Below, one piece after another: positions 8,399-17,768 of a stretch of DNA of 64,000 bases (the stretch's first letter is position 1; each line of letters opens with the position of its first letter). A program made the translations under genes and the position numbers. The notes below the pieces were generated by a model. The model was not told where the DNA came from. It ran no database searches and was given only the letters and a program-made list of their open reading frames with translations. This DNA comes from Octadecabacter dasysiphoniae (GTDB lineage: Bacteria; Pseudomonadota; Alphaproteobacteria; Rhodobacterales; Rhodobacteraceae): NCBI RefSeq assembly GCF_021532615.1, contig NZ_JAKGAQ010000001.1, positions 620,001 to 684,000 of the forward strand. The letters are read 5' to 3'.

Positions 8399-9277
8399 TC
8401 ACAGATCAAAGAACAGCCGATCCGGCACATGTTTCAGGATGGTTTCACGGTGATCGTCGCGGGTGACAACATCGTGGAACGCATCCAGCAGGGTCGCGGC
8501 ATCTGGCATCTGCGCGCCGTTCAGCATCAGATGTGGCCAGTCTGACCCCCAAAGGCAACCTTCTGGGTTTGCGGCCACGAGGGCTGCGATGAACGGAGCG
8601 GCCTGATCGTAAGGCGCGGGGCACAAACGATAGATCGCGCTGAGTTTGATGTGCACATGGCCGTCGCTGACCAGTTTAAGCAATCGTGGAAAGCCCGGGT
8701 CATCGGTGCCGAGGCTGAGGTCTGGCCAGCCGACGTGATCAATCACCAGCGGCACGGGTAGCGCGCGTATGTCGGCGTCCAGCTCCTCCATGTGCAGGTG
8801 GCTGTGCAGCAGCATTTGAATGTGCAGGCCGCGGTCTGCAAGGCGCGGTGCCAGTGTCTTTGCGCCATCCCACGACAGCACGCCACCGTGGACGTAGTTC
8901 AGCCGCACGGCCTTTAGGTTCTGATCAACGAATTGATCAAGCTGGGCGTCGGTGGCCGTATCGGGCAGCAACCCAACGCCCCTAAAATTCCCGCCGAGCC
9001 GTTTGAGCGTTTCAACCGTGACACTGTTGTCGGTGCCATAAAGGATCGAATGGACGATCAGCCCTTTGGTGAACCCCAGCGCGTCAAGATGGGCACGATA
9101 AAGCGACAGCCAGCCGTCAAAATCCGGGCCTTCCGCAGGGTTTTCAACGCGGCCATCCCAAAGAGGAAAATCTTTCTGACCCGCGACCAGATGCACATGC
9201 GCGTCACAGGATCCCGCAGGTGGTGCGATTTTTGGCGCCTTTGGTGCGGGCGGCATTTGGGCGTTTGGCTTATCCAT
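8399..9277 (-). CDS. Amidohydrolase 2 family hydrolase (PDC-lactonase-like)
   Basis: A 292-residue metal-dependent hydrolase of the amidohydrolase-2 group, like 2-pyrone-4,6-dicarboxylate lactonase LigI. It shows the first-strand metal motif CDAHVHL near residues 24-30, a histidine-containing HSHLH segment, VIDHVG, and the C-terminal GSDWPH motif near residue 245 whose Asp is the conserved catalytic acid. A proline-rich N-terminal tail of about 20 residues precedes the barrel. It starts within the end of the DNA ligase gene (8-base overlap), so it is the third gene of that operon. A link with DNA repair is not suggested by its family. Confidence 0.85.
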   Translation of the reverse strand: MDKPNAQMPPAPKAPKIAPPAGSCDAHVHLVAGQKDFPLWDGRVENPAEGPDFDGWLSLYRAHLDALGFTKGLIVHSILYGTDNSVTVETLKRLGGNFRGVGLLPDTATDAQLDQFVDQNLKAVRLNYVHGGVLSWDGAKTLAPRLADRGLHIQMLLHSHLHMEELDADIRALPVPLVIDHVGWPDLSLGTDDPGFPRLLKLVSDGHVHIKLSAIYRLCPAPYDQAAPFIAALVAANPEGCLWGSDWPHLMLNGAQMPDAATLLDAFHDVVTRDDHRETILKHVPDRLFFDL

Positions 9278-10859
9278 AGGTGCGCAGCATGTCCTTTAGA
9301 TCGTCGAGGGTGTTGATCTCGTCCGCGGGTTTGTCATGGCGCCAACGGAGCATGCGCGGGAACCGGAGCGCAATCCCCGATTTGTGGCGCGGCGACGCTT
9401 GGATACCTTCAAACGCGATTTCAAAAACGTGTTCGGCGGGGACAGATCGCACGGGGCCGAACCGCTGCAGTGTGTTGCGTTTGACCCACGTAGTGATCTG
9501 GCGGAATTCATCGTCCGTGAGGCCAGAATAGGCCTTCGTGAAGGGGACCAAATCGTTGCCGTTTTTGACCGCAAAGGTGAAATCGGTGAACAGGTTTGCG
9601 CGCCTGCCTGACCCTGCTTGCGCGTAGATCATCACGGCATCCACGGTCAGGGGATCTATTTTCCATTTCCACCAATCGCCCTTTTTGCGACCCGACAAAT
9701 AGCGGCTGTCGCGCCGTTTCAGCATGAGGCCTTCTGCGTTCAGATCGCGCGATTTTGCCCGTTCGCGCGCGAAATCATCCCAGCTGGAGCCTGTAACTTC
9801 GCTGGATAAACGGATGGGGGCAGACGTGGGTGCCGATTTTAGTAATTTTTCCAACAGGTTGCGGCGTATTTCTAATGTTTGATCGCGAATGTCTTTTCCG
9901 TCCAATTCCAACAGGTCGTAGGCCATCAAGATAACAGGTGCTTGGGTCAGAAGCTTTTTGGGCACGGTCTTGCGGCCAATGCGCTTTTGCAATGTGTTGA
10001 AAGACAAGGGTTTTTCGTCCTGAAAGGCGAGGATTTCACCGTCAATCACTGTGCCGTCGGGCAGATAGTCGCGCAGTTGTGCAAGTTCGGGGAAACGGTC
10101 TGTTATCAGATCTTCACCGCGTGACCACAGGTGATGTTCGCCCCCGCGCAGGATCAATTGACCACGTATGCCATCCCACTTTCTATCTATAAACCAATCG
10201 GTTGTGGGGCCTAGTTGATTCACGTCCTCAACCCCATACGCAAGGTAGAAAGGATATGGTCGTGACAGGTCTGCCGTTGGATCGTCCGCCTCGATCAGGT
10301 CGGCCCAGGTTGTCGTTTCCGGTGTCCAGTTCCCCATAAGCTTGTGGGTCAGGACCGCCTCATCCTGCTTGGTCGCTTTGGCCAGCGCGCGCGTCATGAG
10401 TTTTTGGCTGACCCCAATACGAAAGCCCCCCGTCAGCAGTTTGATAAACAAAAACCGCTGCGTTTGCGGCAGGATTTTCCATGCGTTTAGAATGCCGGTC
10501 TTGCGGCCGTCGTCATCCAAACTCGAAAGTCGTTTTAGTTCATTTATCCAATAAGTTAGGGGTCGTTCTTCATCTCCAGTCGATGGCGGCAAAAACAGGT
10601 TTATCGTTTCCGCAAGGTCGCCAACGATCGGGTAGCATTCCTCAAATAGCCAAAGCGGTAGTCCGGCGCGTTCGGCGGCCCATTCGCGCAGCAATGTTGT
10701 CATTATCACGCGGCGCGGACGACGGCCGGAAAACAGTGCGATGCACCAAAGTTTGTCCTGATCGGATGCCGTGCGGAAATACGAAGCCATCGCCGCCACC
10801 TTGAAGCTGGTCTTCGTGGTTTGATCGAGCGCGGTGAACAGGGCGGCGAAATCTTTCAT
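9270..10859 (-). CDS. ATP-dependent DNA ligase (ligase-associated repair cluster type)
   Basis: Seals nicks in DNA using ATP. The 529-residue protein has an N-terminal helical DNA-binding domain (about 1-200), the adenylation domain with motif I DRKWDGIRG (nucleophile Lys227), motif III DGEIL and motif IV EGLMLK, followed by motif V KWKIDPLTVD and an OB-fold. It is the bacterial stand-alone class associated with an SNM1-like exonuclease, encoded just upstream with an ATGA overlap. It differs from LigD because no polymerase or nuclease domain is fused. Essential ligation is presumably done by NAD-dependent LigA elsewhere. Confidence 0.93.
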   Translation of the reverse strand: MKDFAALFTALDQTTKTSFKVAAMASYFRTASDQDKLWCIALFSGRRPRRVIMTTLLREWAAERAGLPLWLFEECYPIVGDLAETINLFLPPSTGDEERPLTYWINELKRLSSLDDDGRKTGILNAWKILPQTQRFLFIKLLTGGFRIGVSQKLMTRALAKATKQDEAVLTHKLMGNWTPETTTWADLIEADDPTADLSRPYPFYLAYGVEDVNQLGPTTDWFIDRKWDGIRGQLILRGGEHHLWSRGEDLITDRFPELAQLRDYLPDGTVIDGEILAFQDEKPLSFNTLQKRIGRKTVPKKLLTQAPVILMAYDLLELDGKDIRDQTLEIRRNLLEKLLKSAPTSAPIRLSSEVTGSSWDDFARERAKSRDLNAEGLMLKRRDSRYLSGRKKGDWWKWKIDPLTVDAVMIYAQAGSGRRANLFTDFTFAVKNGNDLVPFTKAYSGLTDDEFRQITTWVKRNTLQRFGPVRSVPAEHVFEIAFEGIQASPRHKSGIALRFPRMLRWRHDKPADEINTLDDLKDMLRTYG

Positions 10860-11857
10860 TGCCCGTCCTCATCCGCTTCGCCGTCAAATTCTGTTTGCAC
10901 AATTTGCGCGTCATACCCCTGTTCGGACAGCCACCGCGAAAACACCGATGTGTAGCCGTGCGTGACGAAAATCCGTTCGGCCCCGGTTTGTTTGATGGCG
11001 TTGTTCAGGCCGTTCCAATCAGCGTGGTCGGACATGATAAAACCACGGTCTGCGGCCCGTCTGCGCCGCACTCCGCGCAGGGCCATCCAGCCGGAGGCAA
11101 AGGCGGACGAGGCAGGTTTGAAACGACGCGCCCATGTGGAATTCAGCGCGGACGGCGTTGCTAGAACCAGCGCGCCTTTGTGCGCCTTTAGGTCAAGCTC
11201 GGGCGTGACCAGAGTCGTATCAGGAAGCGCAATTCCTTGGCCGCGCATGATCTGGTTGGTCGCCTCAATCGCGCCGTGGGTCAGGATCGTGCCGATGTCG
11301 GGGTTGACCGCGCGCAACAGGCGCTGTGCCTTGCCAAGCGCATAACATGACAGCAAGGAATACACCCCGTTTGCCGCATTTTCCGCCCACCACGCGTTGA
11401 TCTGGTCGGCCAGAACATCCTGCGGGGTCCAGTTGAAGACGGGCAATCCGAAGGTCGATTCTGTGATGAAGGCGTGGCAGGGCACAGGTTCAAACGGTTC
11501 GGACAGACCATCATCGACGGTTTTATAATCGCCCGACGCCACCCAGACTTGCCCTTTGTGTTCGACGCGGATTTGTGCGGACCCCGGAACATGGCCCGCC
11601 GGATGATAGGACACGTTCACCCCGTTTATCGAGGTCACGTCGCCGTAATTGACTGTATCCAAACGAATATCGCCCAAGCGGTGGCGCATGACGGGGGCGG
11701 CGGACGTCGTGGCCATATAGGCGCCCATGTCGGGGCGGGCGTGGTCTGCGTGGCCGTGGGTGATCAGCGCGCGTGCAACGGGACGCCACGGATCAATGTA
11801 GAAATCGCCCGCCTCGCAGTAGATGCCGTTGGGTGTGAAGGTCAAAAGATCAGCCAT
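10856..11857 (-). CDS. Ligase-associated DNA damage response exonuclease (MBL fold)
   Basis: A 333-residue metallo-beta-lactamase-fold nuclease of the SNM1/beta-CASP type (TIGR04122-like). The metal motif HGHADH is at residues 34-39, with HPAGHVPGSAQI and a GDYK segment supplying further ligands, and the late MSDHADW motif near residue 270. Its stop overlaps the ligase start (ATGA). In many proteobacteria this pair sits with a large DEXH helicase and the phosphoesterase PdeM; neither is adjacent here. Probably processes DNA ends before ligation. Confidence 0.92.
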   Translation of the reverse strand: MADLLTFTPNGIYCEAGDFYIDPWRPVARALITHGHADHARPDMGAYMATTSAAPVMRHRLGDIRLDTVNYGDVTSINGVNVSYHPAGHVPGSAQIRVEHKGQVWVASGDYKTVDDGLSEPFEPVPCHAFITESTFGLPVFNWTPQDVLADQINAWWAENAANGVYSLLSCYALGKAQRLLRAVNPDIGTILTHGAIEATNQIMRGQGIALPDTTLVTPELDLKAHKGALVLATPSALNSTWARRFKPASSAFASGWMALRGVRRRRAADRGFIMSDHADWNGLNNAIKQTGAERIFVTHGYTSVFSRWLSEQGYDAQIVQTEFDGEADEDGQ

Positions 11858-11948
11858 TTTGCAAACTTAGCCCCTCGGGCGCGGGTGGGAAGGGCTTGCG
11901 TGTGGGCAAGTGCTGTGGTCGCCTATGCCAAAGCATCAGGAGACAGAC

Positions 11949-12707
11949 ATGCGGACAGCACAATTAAGGGCGCGAATTTTAGCGCGTGAGACCTTGGCAT
12001 CGACATTTGTAAAAACCGCAGAGGTCACGGTGGTCGAGGTTCTGGCAACGTCCGGTCTGGATTTCATTGTGCTGGACGGCGAACACGCAGGGTTTGATCG
12101 GGGTCGGTTGGATGCCTGTTTGGCGGTGTGTCGCGCGCTTGATTTTCCGGCGATGGTGCGCATTTCCAGCGGGTCGGAGGAAAACATCCTCATGGCGCTG
12201 GACGCGGGTGCCGTTGGCGTCGTCGTGCCGCATGTTGACTGCGTGGCAAAGGCACAAGCTATTGCAAAGGCTGCGCATTTCGGGCGTGGCGGGCGTGGGT
12301 TTGCGGGATCAACCCGTTGGGCTGGTTTTACGATGCAATCCATGGGTGAAGTTCTGGATCAGGACGGTCAGACCATCGTTATGGCGCAAATCGAAGAACC
12401 CGAAGGGGTTGAGGCCTGCGAAGAGATTGCGGCGATTGACGGTATTGATGCGTTGTTTGCCGGGCCTGCGGATTTGACCGTGGGCTATGGGCATCGCAGC
12501 CAGGATAACCCTGATTTACCCATGGCACTGGAACGTGTCGGCAAGGCCTGCGCTGCGAACGGCAAGGCGTTTGTGTCTTGGGTTCCGGATGCGGCAAAGG
12601 CGGCAGACTGGGCGCAGTACCAGATGACGGGATTTGTGGTTGCGTCAGAACATACCTGGATGCGTCAGGGCGCGATTGCCGCGGCCAAGGGCATTCACGC
12701 GATTTAG
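11949..12707 (+). CDS. HpcH/HpaI-family aldolase
   Basis: A 252-residue class II pyruvate aldolase-type protein. Family features include FIVLDGEHAGFD near residues 38-49, VRISSG, the glycine-rich GAVGVVVPHVD segment near 90, and the metal-binding IEEPEGVEACEEIAAIDGIDA stretch whose Glu coordinates the divalent ion. The ATG at 11949 has AGGAGA upstream. The substrate may be a 2-keto-3-deoxy or 4-hydroxy-2-oxo acid, but the neighbours do not identify a pathway. Its stop overlaps by four bases the stop of the convergent hydrolase gene. Confidence 0.88.
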   Translation: MRTAQLRARILARETLASTFVKTAEVTVVEVLATSGLDFIVLDGEHAGFDRGRLDACLAVCRALDFPAMVRISSGSEENILMALDAGAVGVVVPHVDCVAKAQAIAKAAHFGRGGRGFAGSTRWAGFTMQSMGEVLDQDGQTIVMAQIEEPEGVEACEEIAAIDGIDALFAGPADLTVGYGHRSQDNPDLPMALERVGKACAANGKAFVSWVPDAAKAADWAQYQMTGFVVASEHTWMRQGAIAAAKGIHAI

Positions 12708-13648
12708 GCCATCTGCGGTGAATGTTTGTTGAACAGGTCTGTGGCGCCGTCAAAGACCCGATCACGCAGGGGTTTGGTTTCCATCAGCACTTCGTGACGG
12801 CCTTTTTCTAGCAAAACCAATTCGCCGCCGGGCCAGCGTGCCATACGGTCATTGATGCGCACGGGGTCGACAATGGATTCTTCGGTGCCCAAGAACGTCA
12901 GGCAGGGCACATCCGGTGAGGGACGTTGTGACAACGTCCGCATTTCGCGCAGCGATTCGTTGAGCCAGTGAAGGGAAGGACCGCCAAGCGCGAGGTCGGG
13001 ATGCGTGATCAGCTGGTTTTGCAAAATCTCAAAGCTGCTTGGGTCGGATGTGAGGGTGTTTTCATCCGCGTTGGTGCGCAAAACATAGGTTTCGGCCTGC
13101 TGTCCGGGCGCGAAAATGCCACCAAAGCCCAAAGGTTTACTGACCGAGCTGAGCCCCCAAGCGATCGGGCGCAAAGCGGGTGACATTCTGATCCCCCACA
13201 TCGGTGCCGAAAAGACGACCGATCGGACCGCCAGACCGTCATAAAGCGCGCGCAATCCGATGCAGCCGCCCATAGAATGGCCAAGCAAATGGTAGGGTTC
13301 GGGCAAGCCGAGCTTTTTGACGTGGGTCAGCACGGCCTTGATGTCCAACTGGTAGTCTTCAAAGACGTCCACGTGGCCGACGGCGCGGTTTTCCAGCAGA
13401 CGATCCGCTAAACCTTGTCCGCGCCAGTCAATCGCCACGCTAGCAAAGCCGCGTTTGGACAGTTCAGCGGCGGTGCGGCCATATTTTTCGACATATTCGG
13501 TCCGGCCCGGGAAAATCAGGACCGTCCCTTTTGCTTGTGCGAAGGACCAATGCCCGACGCGAATGCGCACCCCGTCCACGCAGGTGAGCCAATGGCAAGT
13601 CCCATCAGGATTGCCAGCGATATCAGCGTGGTAGGGTGCGGATTCCAT
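12704..13648 (-). CDS. Alpha/beta hydrolase, lysophospholipase-like (serine aminopeptidase S33)
   Basis: A 314-residue soluble hydrolase. The nucleophile elbow GHSMGG places the serine at residue 125; an oxyanion-side segment IFPGRTEY is near 45-52 and the charge relay is completed by Asp in GTEESIVDP and His in KGRHEVLME near the C-terminus. The pattern resembles PldB-like monoacylglycerol lipases. There is no signal peptide. It is likely cotranscribed with the SCP2 gene, whose stop lies only five bases upstream, suggesting a shared lipid-related role, which is inference. Confidence 0.9.
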   Translation of the reverse strand: MESAPYHADIAGNPDGTCHWLTCVDGVRIRVGHWSFAQAKGTVLIFPGRTEYVEKYGRTAAELSKRGFASVAIDWRGQGLADRLLENRAVGHVDVFEDYQLDIKAVLTHVKKLGLPEPYHLLGHSMGGCIGLRALYDGLAVRSVVFSAPMWGIRMSPALRPIAWGLSSVSKPLGFGGIFAPGQQAETYVLRTNADENTLTSDPSSFEILQNQLITHPDLALGGPSLHWLNESLREMRTLSQRPSPDVPCLTFLGTEESIVDPVRINDRMARWPGGELVLLEKGRHEVLMETKPLRDRVFDGATDLFNKHSPQMA

Positions 13649-13653
13649 ATAAT

Positions 13654-13944
13654 TTAGCCCAATACACCAGCGAGTTTCATAGCCAGCCCCATATCGCCAT
13701 CAACCGACAGTTTGCCTGTCATGAAGGCGGCTGTTGCGTTTTGTTCGCCGTCAAGAATGGCTTTGAATGTTTCGGCGTTCGCAGACAACGTGACGTCCGC
13801 TGCATCGTCGGACGCGCGTGCGCCGTTTTCATCAATGATGATCGCGCCTTCGCCTTCGATGTCGAATTTGGCTGTGCCGTCAAAGCCGCCGCCGTCCATC
13901 TTTGCGTTCAGGGCTGTTACGGCTTCGTTCACTACATCGCTCAT
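13654..13944 (-). CDS. SCP2 sterol/lipid-binding domain protein
   Basis: A 96-residue single-domain protein with the SCP2 pattern: an amphipathic first helix (VVNEAVTALNAKM), a KFDIEGEGAIIID strand region, LSANAETFKAILDGEQNATAAFMTGKL split over two helices, and VDGDMGLAMKL at the end. Such small stand-alone SCP2 proteins bind hydrophobic ligands. It begins 86 bases from the divergent TPR gene and is followed closely by the lysophospholipase-like gene. Confidence 0.92.
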   Translation of the reverse strand: MSDVVNEAVTALNAKMDGGGFDGTAKFDIEGEGAIIIDENGARASDDAADVTLSANAETFKAILDGEQNATAAFMTGKLSVDGDMGLAMKLAGVLG

Positions 13945-14030
13945 GTTTGTTCCGTTCCTTCAGGTTGTGGCCCCGTTTTTGTGATCGGGTGCCTCTGGTG
14001 CCTCGCGCGTGATGCGCTACACTCACCACT

Positions 14031-14603
14031 ATGGGCATTAACAAACATCTTCACAAATCTATCGTGGCGGCACTTTTGATGGGAGTATGGATTTCCACAC
14101 CTTTAAGTGCGCAAACCAGTACGGATTCCGAACGTTTGGACCTTTTATTTGAACAATTGCTTGAGGCTGAGCCCGGTCAGGTGGCCCGCATCGAAGAGCA
14201 AATCATAACCGAATGGGGCAAAAGCGGGTCTGCCGCGATGGATTTGCTGTTGCGGCGTGGCGAAGATGCGCTTGAAGACGGGGCGCCGGACGTTGCTGTC
14301 CAACATTTCACCGCGCTTGTGGATCATGCGCCAAATTTCGCCGAAGGGTACAACGGGCGCGCATCGGCCTACTACCAACTTGGCCTATATGGCCCCGCGA
14401 TTGATGATTTACGCCAGACTTTGGTGCTGGAACCACGCCACATCGGGGCGATGTCCGGTGTTGCTTTTATCCTCGAAGAAATCGGGCGGCCGGATGACGC
14501 CCTTGAAGTTTGGCAGGCAATTGCGCAGATCACACCTGCGGACGGCGAAGTTGCCGGAATGATTGAACGACTGCAGGTGCAACTGAGCGGTGAAGCTCTC
14601 TGA
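14031..14603 (+). CDS. Secreted tetratricopeptide-repeat protein
   Basis: A 190-residue protein with an N-terminal signal peptide (basic start, hydrophobic core to about residue 27, cleavage after LSA) and two to three TPR units: FTALVDHAPNFAEGYNGRAS near 92-110, YYQLGLYGPAIDDLRQTL and GAMSGVAFILEEIGRPDDAL. It probably acts in the periplasm as a scaffold. It is located 25 bases upstream of the helicase gene on the same strand. Partner unknown. Confidence 0.88.
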   Translation: MGINKHLHKSIVAALLMGVWISTPLSAQTSTDSERLDLLFEQLLEAEPGQVARIEEQIITEWGKSGSAAMDLLLRRGEDALEDGAPDVAVQHFTALVDHAPNFAEGYNGRASAYYQLGLYGPAIDDLRQTLVLEPRHIGAMSGVAFILEEIGRPDDALEVWQAIAQITPADGEVAGMIERLQVQLSGEAL

Positions 14604-14627
14604 TACGTCAGATTCGGGGATGGTCCT

Positions 14628-17327
14628 ATGAATGCCCGAGGGCGTGTGACGGCTGTTTTAGGCCCGACAAATACAGGTAAAACGCATTACGCGATTGAGC
14701 GCATGCTGGGGCACAAGACGGGTGTGATCGGTTTGCCGCTGCGTCTTTTGGCGCGCGAGGTTTATGACCGTATCGTGGCCGTGCGTGGCCCCGGCGTGGT
14801 TGCACTGCTGACAGGTGAAGAACGCATCGTGCCGCCGCGCGCGGCCTATTGGGTCTGCACCGTTGAGGCCATGCCGCAAGATATTGGCGCAGATTTCGTG
14901 GCCGTGGATGAAATACAGCTGTGTGCCGATCTGGACCGTGGGCACGTGTTTACAGACCGTCTGTTGCGGATGCGCGGCCTTCACGAGACGCTTTTTATGG
15001 GCGCGGAAACCATGTGGGGCGCGATTGCGTCCATGGTGCCCGAGGCGGAATTTATCAAACGCGAACGGTTCAGCACGCTCACGTACTCAGGTTCCAAAAA
15101 GATAAGCCGGATGCCCGCTCGCAGCGCAATTGTCGGGTTTTCTGTTGAGAATGTCTATGCCATCGCAGAGCTGTTGCGCCGCCAAAAGGGCGGGGCCGCC
15201 GTGGTGATGGGGGCGTTGTCCCCCCGCACGCGCAATGCACAGGTTGAGATGTATCAGAACGGGGATGTGGATTACCTCGTGGCGACGGATGCCATCGGGA
15301 TGGGGCTGAACCTCGATATTGATCACGTCGCGTTTTCATCCATCACCAAATACGACGGACGGCGGATGCGTCATTTGATGCCCAATGAGCTGGCCCAGAT
15401 CGCAGGGCGTGCGGGGCGGCATATGAACAAGGGCACGTTCGGGGTGACGGGCGAGGCCCCGACGCTGGATGAAGGCGTGGTGGATGCGATCCAGAACAAC
15501 CAGTTCGCGCCTGTTAAGAAACTGCAATGGCGCAATGCGCGGCTGCAATTTGGCTCTGTTGGGCGGTTGATCCAAACGTTGGAAGAACGCACCGATGATC
15601 CGTGGCTGACCCGTGTGCGCGAAAGCGATGATCTGGGCGCGCTCAAGGCCGTTTCAGCGGACGCCGAAGTTGCCGCGCGCGCCACAGATGGGCCGTCTGT
15701 GCAACTTCTGTGGGACGTCTGCCGTATTCCGGACTTTCGTGGCATCAGCAATGTCGAACACGCCCAGCTTTTGACGGATATTTACAATTTTTTGCATGAA
15801 AAGGGCCGCGTCCCGGACGATTGGCTGGCGGGGCGGGTAAACCGCATTGACCGCACGGACGGCGACATTGATGCGCTGTCCAAACGGTTGGCATATATCC
15901 GCACATGGACCTACGTGGCGCAGCGCAAAGGTTGGGTCAGTAACGAAAGCCATTGGCGTGACGTCACACGCGCTGTAGAAGACCGCCTATCAGATGCGTT
16001 ACACGCGCGCCTGACAGCAAGATTTGTGGACCGGCGGACCAGTGTTCTGCTTCGCCGGCTCAACCAAAAGGAGGGCCTCGTGGCCGACGTAAACGACAAA
16101 GGTGAAGTGACTGTCGAAGGACAGTTTGTAGGCAAAATCGAAGGCTTTAGGTTCCGTCAGGATCAGAATGCCACGGCCGAGGAAGCGAAAACCATTCGCG
16201 CCGCAAGCATTCAGGCGCTCGCGCCGCAGTTTCATCTGCGCGCAGACCGTTTTTATAACGCGCCCGATACGGAAATCGATTTCACCGAGCAAGGCGGCCT
16301 GATGTGGGGCACCGAAGCTGTCGGGAAACTGGTGGCTGGCCAAGACGCGTTGAAGCCGACGGTTGTGGCGTTCGTTGACGACGAGGCCGGAACGGATGTG
16401 GCCGAAAAGGTCCAACGCCGCTTGCAGCATTTCATTGATCGCAAGATTGCGACGGCGTTTGAACCAATGTTGAAGATGCAGAACGACGATGAATTGGCCG
16501 GATTGGCCAAGGGTTTCGCGTTCCGTATGGTCGAAGGGTTCGGCGTGATCACCCGTGGTGAGGTCGCCGACGAGGTCAAGGCGCTGGAACAAGACGCCCG
16601 TGGTGCATTGCGCAAACACGGTGTGCGGTTCGGTCAATTCACGATCTTTATGCCATTGCTGCTGAAGCCCGCGCCAACGCGCCTGCGTCTGGTATTGTGG
16701 AGCCTGTCCAAAGGGTTGCAGGATTTCCCAGAGGCACCGCCCCCCGGTTTGGTGACAGTTCCAACGATTTCCGGCCTTCCCGATGGCACCTACACGATGT
16801 CGGGGTATCGCGCTGCCGGTGATCGCGCGATCCGCATTGATATGCTGGAACGCCTTGCCGATATGCTGCGGGATCAAAACACCCGCGCAGGGTTCGAGGC
16901 GACGGCAGATATGTTGTCGATCACGGGCATGACGCTGGATCAATTCGCAAACCTGATGGAGGGCTTGGGCTACAAGGCCGAAAAGGGTGAGCGCGAGAAA
17001 GTGAAAACGCCCGCCGTTGTTGAACCTGCACCCGAGGGTGAAACGCCGAACCCGATCCCGGAAGGCGAAAGCATTGCACCCGTTGAGGCCGCTGACGAAG
17101 CGCCCGAAATGGAAGTGTTTTACACGATCACCTGGGCGCCCAAGCGCAGCCCGCGTCCGCAAAACGATCAACCCAAGCGCAAAGGCGCCACAAAGGGCAA
17201 GCGTGGCGGCAAACCGCAGCGAGACAACAAAGCGCAGAATTTCTCGGCCAGACCGCCGAAGAAAGAAAAGGCGATTGACCCGGACAATCCGTTTGCGGCC
17301 GCTTTGGCGGGGCTCAAGAAGGATTGA
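14628..17327 (+). CDS. SUV3-like superfamily II RNA/DNA helicase
   Basis: An 899-residue helicase related to mitochondrial SUV3. Walker A GPTNTGKT is at residues 12-19, the Walker B box is DEIQ at 94-97, and the C-terminal RecA domain shows IGMGLNLDIDHV and QIAGRAGRH, motif VI with its arginine fingers. Following domains (about 350-800) are an alphaproteobacterial extension, and the C-terminal 60 residues are low-complexity and strongly basic (KRKGATKGKRGGK), a probable nucleic-acid-binding tail. The next gene, for an S4 RNA-binding protein, overlaps its stop, which points to an RNA role. Substrate not established. Confidence 0.9.
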   Translation: MNARGRVTAVLGPTNTGKTHYAIERMLGHKTGVIGLPLRLLAREVYDRIVAVRGPGVVALLTGEERIVPPRAAYWVCTVEAMPQDIGADFVAVDEIQLCADLDRGHVFTDRLLRMRGLHETLFMGAETMWGAIASMVPEAEFIKRERFSTLTYSGSKKISRMPARSAIVGFSVENVYAIAELLRRQKGGAAVVMGALSPRTRNAQVEMYQNGDVDYLVATDAIGMGLNLDIDHVAFSSITKYDGRRMRHLMPNELAQIAGRAGRHMNKGTFGVTGEAPTLDEGVVDAIQNNQFAPVKKLQWRNARLQFGSVGRLIQTLEERTDDPWLTRVRESDDLGALKAVSADAEVAARATDGPSVQLLWDVCRIPDFRGISNVEHAQLLTDIYNFLHEKGRVPDDWLAGRVNRIDRTDGDIDALSKRLAYIRTWTYVAQRKGWVSNESHWRDVTRAVEDRLSDALHARLTARFVDRRTSVLLRRLNQKEGLVADVNDKGEVTVEGQFVGKIEGFRFRQDQNATAEEAKTIRAASIQALAPQFHLRADRFYNAPDTEIDFTEQGGLMWGTEAVGKLVAGQDALKPTVVAFVDDEAGTDVAEKVQRRLQHFIDRKIATAFEPMLKMQNDDELAGLAKGFAFRMVEGFGVITRGEVADEVKALEQDARGALRKHGVRFGQFTIFMPLLLKPAPTRLRLVLWSLSKGLQDFPEAPPPGLVTVPTISGLPDGTYTMSGYRAAGDRAIRIDMLERLADMLRDQNTRAGFEATADMLSITGMTLDQFANLMEGLGYKAEKGEREKVKTPAVVEPAPEGETPNPIPEGESIAPVEAADEAPEMEVFYTITWAPKRSPRPQNDQPKRKGATKGKRGGKPQRDNKAQNFSARPPKKEKAIDPDNPFAAALAGLKKD

Positions 17328-17692
17328 GCGAGGCTGGAGACAGTATTCGTTTAGACAAATGGCTGTGGCACGCGCGGTTTTTCAAATCGCGCGGGCTGGC
17401 CGCCGCTCTCGTTAAATCGGGGCGCATCAGGGTGGATGGAACGCCCGTCAGCAAGCCGAGCCGCGCAATTTCCGCTGGCGTGGTGCTGACATTCCCGAAA
17501 GAAGACGAAGTGCGCATTGTGAAAGTGCTGGGGCTTGGCGTGCGCCGTGGCCCCGCACCCGAAGCGCAAGCCTTATACGAAGATTTGACCCCAGCACGCG
17601 AACCGCGGATTAACCCGTTGGAACATAGGGTTGGGGGGCGTCCGACAAAGAAAGACCGCCGCGATATGGATATTCTTAAAGGGTCGCGATGA
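17324..17692 (+). CDS. S4-domain RNA-binding protein (Hsp15-like)
   Basis: A 122-residue protein with an N-terminal S4 domain: IRLDKWLWHARFFKSRGLA (about 8-26) then VKSGRIRVDG, as in Hsp15, which binds stalled 50S subunits. The C-terminal half is basic. The start appears to be TTG at 17324: it overlaps the helicase TGA as TTGA, and no ATG or GTG lies between it and the conserved domain. An AAGGA sequence abuts the start very closely, so translation may depend on coupling to the helicase gene. Confidence 0.88.
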   Translation: MSEAGDSIRLDKWLWHARFFKSRGLAAALVKSGRIRVDGTPVSKPSRAISAGVVLTFPKEDEVRIVKVLGLGVRRGPAPEAQALYEDLTPAREPRINPLEHRVGGRPTKKDRRDMDILKGSR

Positions 17693-17768
17693 CGCAGACG
17701 CCAGTTCAGGTCTTGAAGGCCACGCAGGTGGCAGCTAAAGACGCGGTGACCCTAAACGGACCGGACCT

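Noticed and set aside
15999..17171. A 390-codon frame antisense to the helicase gene
   Set aside because: Explained by the sense helicase; no ribosome-binding site or domain.
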